32,870 nt of DNA, taken from Ignavibacteria bacterium. Lineage in GTDB: Bacteria; Bacteroidota; Ignavibacteria; Tepidaquicellales; OLB5. The notes under the pieces were generated by a model. The model worked only from the letters and a program-made list of their open reading frames with translations. It searched no databases and was not told where the DNA came from. Both the position numbers and the translations under genes were made by a program. Below are positions 22,839 to 30,158 of the stretch, piece by piece. Location of the stretch: NCBI GenBank assembly GCA_014879675.1, contig JACSRQ010000178.1, positions 1 through 32,870 of the forward strand, read 5' to 3'. Position 1 is the first letter of the stretch. The number at the start of each line of letters is the position of its first letter.

Positions 22839-24593
22839 ATGAATAAGAACTTACTCTTTGTTTTGCTTTTTCTCACGGCTCTTATAATTGTTTCCTCCAT
22901 CAATGCCGATGTTCCGAAAGATTATTCACCAGTATCAACTAGCGCTTCAGTGCAGACAGGCTTCCTGCAGACGAACAATCTGAATGTCGCCGTAAGCTCT
23001 GATGGAATAATCAGCTATGACAGGTACACATTCACAACAGGTACCGCCGGTTTGATCTGGCCTGTTTCTACAAACCAGAGGCTGACAATGGATTATGCCG
23101 CCGGATTATGGATTGGCGCCAAAGTCGGACCCTCAAGAGAGCTTAGAACTGCAGCTTCGCTGCATGCTTCGCATTATTCACCGGGTAATATTCCGGTAAT
23201 TGGGCAGGTTCCGCCCACATCAGTTTGCAGCGATCCCCGTTTAAAGCTTTATCTTGTTAGCCTTGACGACCCGAATCTTTTTAACGGCGGTGTCAGGAAT
23301 AAAGTAGCAGGAAATAGAACCTATTCCATTTTATATGACTCCTGGGCTGCTTGGCCGGTTGATCTTGGGGCACCCTATATAGAGGTGAATGGAATTCCCG
23401 GTTACCAGCCGGAATTGAACGGCGACCGCCCGGGAATCTGGCACACTACTGCAAGGCCCAATGAACTTATGTTCTCGGTTTACATGGACTACACAAACTG
23501 TACAGGCGGATTACACACTTCAGCAATCAGTCTGCCCGGCGGAACGCTTCCCCTCGGGGTTGAAGTTCAGCAGCTTACTTTTTCATTTTCAGATAGTCCT
23601 TACAGAGATATGTATTTCAGCAAGTGGCGTATTATAAATAAAAGCAGTCTTAGCTGGGACAGCGTTTATATTGCATTGGTTGATGATGGGGATATTGGCA
23701 ACGGAGAAGATGATGCCGCGGGCTGCGATACTACCAGGGACCTTGGATACATTTACAACTTTGACAATAATGATGTTGATTATGGTGCTTCGCCTCCTGC
23801 TTTGGGTTACAGGATATTGCAGTCGCCAATGAGATTTACAGGCAACAACCAGGATACTGCAAAGCTCCCGTATGGGAATTATACGGGTTACAAGTTAACC
23901 GGAATGAGCGCATATAATGTTTTTGTAAGTACTGGCGGATCCTGTTTGGGAGATCCAAATAATGCCGCTGCTGCTTATAATTTTCTGAAAGGCAAAGACG
24001 GATGCGGTAACACAATGATAAACTGGGCAAGGGAACATCCTACAACTTACAAATATTCCGGAATAGCTTTTCAGCAACTGGGTTGGTATGATAGTTCAGC
24101 AGGAGATAAAAGACAGATCTTAAGCTGCGGTCCCTTTTCGATGAATTCCGGTAATGAGCAGTACATTGTTTCGGGAGTAATCGCAGGCAGAAGTTCAAGT
24201 AACTTAACAAGTTTATCAGCAATGATAGATAATTCCAATCAGGCAAAATTGTTCTACAACAATAGCTTCGGGGGTACACCCATAGGTATTACTCAAACCT
24301 CAACCGAAGTGCCGGTTAGGTTTTCGCTGGAGCAGAACTATCCCAACCCGTTTAATCCGGCAACTACGATCCGATTTTCTGTAATGCCAAATGTCAAAGC
24401 TCAAATGTCAAAAGTTGAGTTGACAGTTTACGATGCACTTGGCAGGTCGGTGGCAATGCTTGTTAATGACCGCCTCGCTGCAGGTACATATTCATATGAA
24501 TGGAATGCAGCAAACTTTCCCAGCGGCATTTATTTTTATGAGTTGAAAACAGAGGGATTCACTAAGACCAAAAAAATGGTAATGATAAAATAA
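22839..24593 (+). CDS. Secreted protein with unnamed acidic module and T9SS sorting domain
   Basis: Exported protein of 584 residues with a signal peptide at ~1-23 (MNKNLLFVLLFLTALIIVSS). Residues ~40-480 form a module not recognised from known families. It shares an ordered set of motifs with the C-terminal half of the protein at 15432-17915: AAGLWIGAKV, LPLGVEVQQLTFSF, INKSSLSWDSVYIALVDD, GNGEDDAAGCD with LGYIYN (~287-310), and PPALGYRIL. The acidic GxGEDDxxGCD motif could bind calcium, but this is a guess from composition. The sorting domain from ~488 (RFSLEQNYPNPFNP) to KKMVMIK has the heptamer tract. The gene has its own promoter-like box, and a terminator follows 30 bp after the stop. 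Confidence 0.87.
   Translation: MNKNLLFVLLFLTALIIVSSINADVPKDYSPVSTSASVQTGFLQTNNLNVAVSSDGIISYDRYTFTTGTAGLIWPVSTNQRLTMDYAAGLWIGAKVGPSRELRTAASLHASHYSPGNIPVIGQVPPTSVCSDPRLKLYLVSLDDPNLFNGGVRNKVAGNRTYSILYDSWAAWPVDLGAPYIEVNGIPGYQPELNGDRPGIWHTTARPNELMFSVYMDYTNCTGGLHTSAISLPGGTLPLGVEVQQLTFSFSDSPYRDMYFSKWRIINKSSLSWDSVYIALVDDGDIGNGEDDAAGCDTTRDLGYIYNFDNNDVDYGASPPALGYRILQSPMRFTGNNQDTAKLPYGNYTGYKLTGMSAYNVFVSTGGSCLGDPNNAAAAYNFLKGKDGCGNTMINWAREHPTTYKYSGIAFQQLGWYDSSAGDKRQILSCGPFSMNSGNEQYIVSGVIAGRSSSNLTSLSAMIDNSNQAKLFYNNSFGGTPIGITQTSTEVPVRFSLEQNYPNPFNPATTIRFSVMPNVKAQMSKVELTVYDALGRSVAMLVNDRLAAGTYSYEWNAANFPSGIYFYELKTEGFTKTKKMVMIK
24382..24418 (+). repeat. Heptamer-repeat tract in sorting-domain coding sequence, copy D
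   Basis: Same tract with one change: the second unit is tgtcaaa instead of tgccaaa, giving MPNVKAQMSKVE. Confidence 0.8.
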
Positions 24594-24622
24594 ACTGCAG
24601 GAAACATATTGTATCAAATCAG

Positions 24623-24648
24623 GCGGCATTTTCGAATGCCGCTTTTTT
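24623..24648 (+). terminator. Intrinsic terminator
   Basis: gcggcatt, loop ttcg, aatgccgc, then six T. It ends the cargo block and faces the convergent DUF3667 gene. Confidence 0.9.
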
Positions 24649-24659
24649 ATTGTTCATTT

Positions 24660-25466
24660 TCAGGATGAGCGGTAGGCGCTGATGAACACGGTTCCGATTA
24701 TCCACATAGTAACCAGCATCCAGTATGAGAATGTCAGGAACATTCCCGCGAGCACAGCCTTCCAGAGCGTTCGGTGATAGACTCTTTTTATTGCGAAGAA
24801 TAGGTATATGCCGGGAACGAGATATATGAATAGAAGAACCGAGAGATCCCCCAGCCCCTGCGTGATTACCCCAAGCAGGAAGTTCCACAGCACAAATGTG
24901 AAAAAGTGCAGGGTGAACACGACATGTTCGGAATAATAATAGTTCTTCGTTATGTAAACTATCTTAAGCAGTACCGAAAACAAAAACATGACAGCGAAAA
25001 TGTAGATAGTAACATTATCGTTGAGTTGGTCATTGAATTCATCTTTGAAAAGCTCTTTTGATTTGCTGCTTGAGCTTTCCTGCTCAAGGATAAAATTCCG
25101 CTGGAAGTCATCACTTTCGGCTACATCGACCAGCGCTTTGTACTGGTCCGGATCGCCCTTAATCATGATGAAAAACAGCACTAAACTTGTGAAAAGGAAC
25201 ATCTTGAGCGGTGATACATATTTCTGTATCCGGCCCGAAATATATTCATGGGTCAGGTATCCGGGCTTAAGAAAAAGATATTTCATGGAACTGAAGAAAC
25301 GGGAATCCCACGTAAAGAGCTCCTCGAAAAAATGGCCGAGTATTGAAAACACGGATTTTTTGTAGACTTCGTCACTTTTCTGCCCGCAGTTTGAACAGTA
25401 GTTCCCGGTCAGGTCGTGCCCGCAATTCTGGCAGATGTGTGCGGGGGTATGTTGCAAGTTATCCAT
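24660..25466 (-). CDS. DUF3667 membrane protein with N-terminal zinc ribbon
   Basis: Inner-membrane protein of unknown function. Two CxxCG knuckles (CQNCG and CSNCG, with Cys at 12, 15, 24 and 27 from ATG 25466) form a zinc ribbon. They are followed by a conserved amphipathic stretch with FTWDSRFFSSMKYLFLKPGYLTHEYISG(R), the signature of DUF3667. About five hydrophobic segments follow (near VSPLKMFLFTSLVLFF, VTIYIFAVMFLFSVLL, HVVFTLHFFTFVLWNF, LSVLLFIYLVPGIYLF and the C-terminal segment). ATG 25466 (MDNLQHTPAHICQNCG) is preferred over ATG 25484, because the extra MLFCRV is atypical, but no ribosome binding site decides. The 25467-25694 region contains nothing recognised and separates it from the divergent ABC operon. 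Confidence 0.85.
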   Translation of the reverse strand: MDNLQHTPAHICQNCGHDLTGNYCSNCGQKSDEVYKKSVFSILGHFFEELFTWDSRFFSSMKYLFLKPGYLTHEYISGRIQKYVSPLKMFLFTSLVLFFIMIKGDPDQYKALVDVAESDDFQRNFILEQESSSSKSKELFKDEFNDQLNDNVTIYIFAVMFLFSVLLKIVYITKNYYYSEHVVFTLHFFTFVLWNFLLGVITQGLGDLSVLLFIYLVPGIYLFFAIKRVYHRTLWKAVLAGMFLTFSYWMLVTMWIIGTVFISAYRSS

Positions 25467-25694
25467 AACCCGGCAAAATAACATTACTAATTGATTTTTG
25501 AAATTCCGTAAAGCAGGAACGTAAAGGCCTTACTACCCAACTTATCCCTTTTTTAAAACCTATAAATTCTCTATAATTGTGCTTCCAAAGCCACCACTAT
25601 TTGGCCTGCCCCCATACGGGTCTAGGCTGCACTATGTAAAGAGCTGTTTTTAAATGATTTCTAAGTTGAATTTTAAGTTCAAAAATCTATTATT

Positions 25695-26630
25695 ATGTCA
25701 ATAAAAGTAACCAACTTAACGAAATACTACGGCAACTATCTTGCTGTAGATAATATTTCGTTTGAAGCAAAAAAAGGAGAGATCCTTGGATTTCTGGGAC
25801 CAAATGGCGCCGGAAAATCCACAACAATGAAGATCATTACAACATACCTGCCGCCAACATCGGGCACAGTTGTTGTAGATGGCTTTGATGTTGAGGATAA
25901 ATCACTCGAAGTGAGAAAAAAGCTGGGCTATCTGCCGGAGCTCAACCCGCTCTACTATGATATGACCCCGGTTGAATATCTTGATTTCGTGGCTAAGCTT
26001 GATGGCGTTCCCGCAGGGGAGATCAAAAAGAAACGCGAGGAAATGATAAAGGTTTGCGGACTCGAGAGCATGCGCAAAAAAGATATCGGCACGCTTTCGA
26101 AAGGTTATAAACAGCGCGTTGGACTTGCGCAGGCTATGATAAACAATCCAGATGTGCTCATTTTAGATGAGCCTACATCCGGACTTGATCCGAACCAGAT
26201 CATTGAGATAAGGAATCTTATCAAAAAACTTGGCAAGGAAAAAACAGTGATACTTTCTACACACATCCTTTCGGAAGTAACAGCAACATGTAACAGGGTA
26301 ATAATTATCAACAAAGGCAAGATCGTTGCAGACGGAACTCCCGAGGAGCTCCAGGCAAAATCAAAAGGCCAGAGCCTTGTTATACTTGAAGTTAAAAATA
26401 ACTGCGATAAAAATGCTCTTTCAGGCAGCCTGAAGGATATTAGGAATGTTAACAAAGTTGAATTTGTGAAAGATACCGGCGATTCCTTTGTTTTCAATAT
26501 ATACGGTGATAAAGGTTCAGACCTGAGAGAAGTAATTTCAAATAAAGTTACCCAGCAGAAGGCTACAGTGCTCTCGATGCAGACAAAGCAGTCATCGCTG
26601 GAAGATATTTTCAGGGAGTTAACAAAATAA
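25695..26630 (+). CDS. ABC transporter ATP-binding protein, GldA-like
   Basis: ATPase subunit of an ABC-2-type system, working with the permease and auxiliary proteins encoded next to it. Walker A GPNGAGKST is at 35-43, the Q-loop region GYLPELNPLY has Glu82 where many ABC proteins have Gln, the signature is LSKGYKQR (134-141), Walker B VLILDEP is at 154-160 and the H-loop STHIL has His190. The Q-loop Glu with NPLY and the LSKGY signature are typical of the GldA group. A C-terminal ~90-residue domain follows. It is the first gene of a four-gene operon; the permease begins 4 bp after its stop. In Flavobacterium GldA/F/G are needed for gliding, but relatives are widespread in non-gliders, so a motility role is not claimed. 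Confidence 0.93.
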   Translation: MSIKVTNLTKYYGNYLAVDNISFEAKKGEILGFLGPNGAGKSTTMKIITTYLPPTSGTVVVDGFDVEDKSLEVRKKLGYLPELNPLYYDMTPVEYLDFVAKLDGVPAGEIKKKREEMIKVCGLESMRKKDIGTLSKGYKQRVGLAQAMINNPDVLILDEPTSGLDPNQIIEIRNLIKKLGKEKTVILSTHILSEVTATCNRVIIINKGKIVADGTPEELQAKSKGQSLVILEVKNNCDKNALSGSLKDIRNVNKVEFVKDTGDSFVFNIYGDKGSDLREVISNKVTQQKATVLSMQTKQSSLEDIFRELTK

Positions 26631-26634
26631 GAAT

Positions 26635-27357
26635 ATGAATACTAATAATATAAAAACAATATTTTCGAAGGAGCTTAAATCCTATTTTAATTCCCCGGTA
26701 GCATATATAGTTATGATAGTTTTCATGGTGATATCAGGCTTCCTGTTCACAATGAATTTCTTCCAGGTCAATATAGCTTCAATGCGGGAATTTTTCGGCA
26801 GCTTCTTTATTCAGCTTGTGCTTTTTGTAGTGTTTATTCCTGCGATCACAATGCGCAGCTTTTCAGAAGAAAAGAAACAGGGTACACTGGAGCTTCTGTT
26901 AACAAAGCCCATAACTGATATGGAGCTTATTTTAGGCAAATACCTTGCAGCGCTTACACTGATAGTCATAACGCTTTCACCCACAGTGCTGTATTTTATA
27001 ATCATTAAAATGATCGGGCCCATAGCATTCTGGCCGTTTGTGACCAGTTTGTTAGGCTACATTTTAATGAGCGCGTTTTTTATCGGTGTGGGAGTTTTTG
27101 TTTCATCAATTACCGAAAACCAGATCATTGCTTTTATAGTAGCAGTGCTTATCTGTCTTTTCTTTTTCCTGTTAGGCAAGCTTCTGATAGTTTTCCCGCC
27201 TTCAGTAGTATCAATTTTTGAGTATATAACCACCGATTATCACCTCGCTAATATTTCAAGGGGTGTAATTGATTCAAGGGTGCTGATATACTATTTCTCA
27301 ATGATATTCCTGTCACTTTTCCTCACCAAGGTATCTCTTGAAAGCAGGAAGTGGTAA
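26635..27357 (+). CDS. ABC-2-type permease, GldF-like
   Basis: Inner-membrane permease of 240 residues with about six transmembrane helices. The first helix follows KELKSYFNSPVAYIV, a motif usual at the start of GldF and NosY-like permeases. The cytoplasmic loop RSFSEEKKQGTLELLLTKPI is the coupling region conserved in this family. The remaining helices include LGKYLAALTLIVITL and IIAFIVAVLICLFFFLLG. It pairs with the ATPase 4 bp upstream. The next gene starts 51 bp downstream on the same strand. The transported substrate is unknown. Confidence 0.92.
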   Translation: MNTNNIKTIFSKELKSYFNSPVAYIVMIVFMVISGFLFTMNFFQVNIASMREFFGSFFIQLVLFVVFIPAITMRSFSEEKKQGTLELLLTKPITDMELILGKYLAALTLIVITLSPTVLYFIIIKMIGPIAFWPFVTSLLGYILMSAFFIGVGVFVSSITENQIIAFIVAVLICLFFFLLGKLLIVFPPSVVSIFEYITTDYHLANISRGVIDSRVLIYYFSMIFLSLFLTKVSLESRKW

Positions 27358-27408
27358 GCGGTAGAAGTTTATTTTTTAAACAAAAAATTAATGTATTAAC
27401 CAAGTCAT

Positions 27409-29139
27409 ATGGCAGAAGAATTAGAAAATAAAGACGAATTAAAAGAAGAGGAAATAATAGAAGAATCCTCAGAAGAGCTTGAAGAAGATGAGCGCTTAGC
27501 CAGCAGGAAGAAAAAAACCGAATCACGCCGCAGGCAGTCTATTATCAGCGTGCTGCTTGTTGTAGGTATCCTTGTGGTAATAAATATTATTGCGCTGCAG
27601 GTATTCTTCAGGTGGGATCTTACTCCAAATAAGATCTATACGCTTTCAGATGCAAGCAAATCAATTGTCGGAAGGCTTGATGATAAGCTTGTGGTAAAGG
27701 CATATTTTACCGATAACCTTCCTGCGCCGTACAATAACAACCGCCGCTACCTGCAGGAGCTTCTTGATGATTACAGGAATGCTTCCAACGGCAAGATATC
27801 TTACGAGATAATCAGCCCGAGCGATGAAACTGAGCTCGAAAATGAAGCACAGAAATACGGCATTCAGCCGGTACAGGTGCAGACCGTTAAGAACGACAGG
27901 GCGGAGGCTTTGAAGGCTTATATGGGTGTTGTACTTTTATACGGCGGCAAACAGGAAACTCTCCCGTTTATCGGAAGCACTGAGAATCTTGAATATGATC
28001 TCACAGGCGTTATAAACAGGCTTACACAACCCGAGCTTAAAAAGGTTGGATTGCTTGCAGGCCCCAACATGACAGGCGTTGATAAGATCGGGAAGGTTAA
28101 CCAGTATCTTTCGAAGTTCTACAATGTTACAAATGTTGACGCTTCCAAAAATACTCCTATACCTGCTGATATAAAAACACTGGTAGTGTTTTCACCTAAA
28201 GCCCCGCAGCAGCAGCAACAGCAAATGGGGCAGCAGCAAACACCGCCTTCCGTAGTTCCGGAAAATCTCAAGTTCGCGATTGACCAGTATATAATGAACG
28301 GCGGAAAAGTAATTTTTATGATGAGCAAGGTAAGTGTAACTTCTCAGCAACAATTCCAGATAGCTCAGGTTGTTCCAACCGGACTTGAAGACTTGCTTGA
28401 AAATTACGGCGCAAAACTAAACAATACAATTGTAACAGATAAAGAGTGTGCCTTCGTAAGCGTACCTGTTCAGCAGGGACCGATGCAGATGTACACACAG
28501 ATACCTTTTCCCTATTATCCAAAAATACTTAACATAAACAGGGATATTCCATCATTCGCAGCTATTGGGCAGGTATTTCTTGGCTTAACCAGCGATATCG
28601 ATCTAAATGCCGCTTCGACCAAGGGTGTTAAAGGTATGCCGCTGTTAACCACATCACCAAAATCAGGACTCAACAATGAATTTGCTATTGTCCAGGCAAG
28701 CGGTACAATGCTGCCTGATAGTATGTTCAAGTTCAGAGATCTTACAGTTGGCGCGGTTTACGAAGGAAAGTTCAAAAGCTTCTATAACGGCAAGCCGGTT
28801 CCGGCTGATACGGTTTCGGGTTCTTCACCTGCACCCACAAACGTTAAGCCTGAAAGCCCCGATACAAAGATCATAGTTATCGGCAACGGTGATTTCCCAA
28901 CCGATGAATTCCGCGGACCGGATGAGAGCCTCCTGTTCTTTGCAAATATGATAGATTATATGAGCGATGATGCAGGTCTTTCAATGATAAGATCCAAGGA
29001 TGCAAATCCGAAACCGCTTGAATCAATCGAAGACAGTACCAAAACACTTGTAAAATACGGTATGCTTGTTGGACCGCCGTTACTTGTGCTTCTGTACGGC
29101 TTGCTAAGATGGAGAAAAAAGAAAGCATCAAAAAACTAA
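27409..29139 (+). CDS. GldG-like ABC auxiliary protein
   Basis: Membrane-anchored periplasmic component of the ABC system, 576 residues. An unusually acidic N-terminal tail (~1-33, mostly Glu/Asp) and a basic patch precede transmembrane helix 1 (~46-68). The large extracytoplasmic part begins WDLTPNKIYTLSDASKSIV, which is diagnostic of GldG and related 'ABC-type uncharacterised transport' proteins. It continues with LPAPYNNNRRYLQELLDDYR and LEYDLTGVINRL. A low-complexity Gln-rich loop (PQQQQQQMGQQQTPP) lies near 266-281. A C-terminal helix (~546-566) is followed by the basic tail RWRKKKASKN. It lies between the permease and the DUF4340 gene, a common gene order. Confidence 0.92.
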   Translation: MAEELENKDELKEEEIIEESSEELEEDERLASRKKKTESRRRQSIISVLLVVGILVVINIIALQVFFRWDLTPNKIYTLSDASKSIVGRLDDKLVVKAYFTDNLPAPYNNNRRYLQELLDDYRNASNGKISYEIISPSDETELENEAQKYGIQPVQVQTVKNDRAEALKAYMGVVLLYGGKQETLPFIGSTENLEYDLTGVINRLTQPELKKVGLLAGPNMTGVDKIGKVNQYLSKFYNVTNVDASKNTPIPADIKTLVVFSPKAPQQQQQQMGQQQTPPSVVPENLKFAIDQYIMNGGKVIFMMSKVSVTSQQQFQIAQVVPTGLEDLLENYGAKLNNTIVTDKECAFVSVPVQQGPMQMYTQIPFPYYPKILNINRDIPSFAAIGQVFLGLTSDIDLNAASTKGVKGMPLLTTSPKSGLNNEFAIVQASGTMLPDSMFKFRDLTVGAVYEGKFKSFYNGKPVPADTVSGSSPAPTNVKPESPDTKIIVIGNGDFPTDEFRGPDESLLFFANMIDYMSDDAGLSMIRSKDANPKPLESIEDSTKTLVKYGMLVGPPLLVLLYGLLRWRKKKASKN

Positions 29140-29176
29140 TCTATAAATCTGAATATCCTAATAATAACAGGAACAC

Positions 29177-30097
29177 ATGAATAAGAATATTAAAATATTA
29201 CTGGCTGTATTCGCTGTATTGATAGCGGTTTACTTCCTCTTTTTCCGCAGCGGCGAAAAGGTTTCTACCGAGAAGATCGATGCCAAGCTGTTTGTTGCAG
29301 ACTCGTCAAAAATAGATAAAATTGAGATTGTTAAGATTTCGGAATCAATTACATTCGAAAAGCAAAATAACCAGTGGAAGATTACCAAGCCCATAACCTA
29401 TAATGCCGATACATCCGCGGTAAACGCAATGCTGAAAGATCTTAAGAACTTCATGCTCGAAAGCGTGGCCTCGGAAAACCCGGCAAAGTTCAGTGGCTAC
29501 CTTGATTCCGTGAATAACTCAAAGATCACAACTTATCAGGAAGGCAAACCTCTGGGTACATTTATACTCGGCAAATCACAGGCTAACGATAACTCATACA
29601 TCCAGAAGCCTGATGAGAACAGGATACTGCTCGCATCTAAGCTTTCTGCGGGTAATTTTACCAAACAGCTGAAGGATTACAGGGATAAATCGGTAGTTTC
29701 GGTTAGTTCATTCGGGCTCACTAAAATAACATTCAAATCAACTGATTCAAACAATGTTGATTTCACGGCAGCGAAGGATTCACTCAATGTTTGGAAAGTT
29801 GAAGGGGATTCAGTTTCTACTTCTGTTATGGATGGCTTCCTGAAAATGTTCGAAAATCTCAAAGCTGAAGATTTCAAGGATACTGTTATGACGACTTTCC
29901 CGGTACCGACATATACATTGACTCTAACCGGCCCAGCACAAACAACAGTGATAAACCTGTACAAGGAAAACTCCGAACCGCCGGCATTCATCTGCCAGGT
30001 TTCAGGCGTGAACCAGCTTTTCAGGTTCTACGCAGGTATGGCTGGCCAGATTATGAAAAAGAGATCAGATCTTATCCCGCCTAAACCGACTAAATAA
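29177..30097 (+). CDS. DUF4340 membrane-anchored protein
   Basis: Extracytoplasmic protein of 306 residues tethered by one N-terminal helix (~6-24, ILLAVFAVLIAVYFLFF). The body is predicted beta-rich, with FEKQNNQWKITKPITYNADTSAVNAML near 54-80. That is the recurring 'W.ltkP....aD...v..ll..l' unit of DUF4340, repeated around 195-225 as VWKVEGDSVSTSVMDGFLKMF. DUF4340 genes often follow GldG-like genes, so it probably belongs to the same envelope complex. The biochemical role is unknown. It starts 37 bp after the GldG-like stop, and the operon ends in a terminator. Confidence 0.88.
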   Translation: MNKNIKILLAVFAVLIAVYFLFFRSGEKVSTEKIDAKLFVADSSKIDKIEIVKISESITFEKQNNQWKITKPITYNADTSAVNAMLKDLKNFMLESVASENPAKFSGYLDSVNNSKITTYQEGKPLGTFILGKSQANDNSYIQKPDENRILLASKLSAGNFTKQLKDYRDKSVVSVSSFGLTKITFKSTDSNNVDFTAAKDSLNVWKVEGDSVSTSVMDGFLKMFENLKAEDFKDTVMTTFPVPTYTLTLTGPAQTTVINLYKENSEPPAFICQVSGVNQLFRFYAGMAGQIMKKRSDLIPPKPTK

Positions 30098-30124
30098 TTG
30101 GTTTTTTTACGAAAGAGAAATTAC

Positions 30125-30158
30125 AAAAGACCTGCAGAGATGCAGGTCTTTTTTTTTA
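30125..30158. terminator. Intrinsic terminator, probably acting in both directions
   Basis: aaaagacctgca, loop gaga, tgcaggtctttt, then more T: a perfect 12-bp stem. It ends the ABC operon. The 3' end of the minus-strand gene (stop near 30156) touches its T-tract, so it likely serves that gene as well. Confidence 0.9.

Noticed and set aside
25695-29139. Gliding motility locus
   Set aside because: Only the GldA/F/G-like ABC components are present. Such systems occur widely without gliding.
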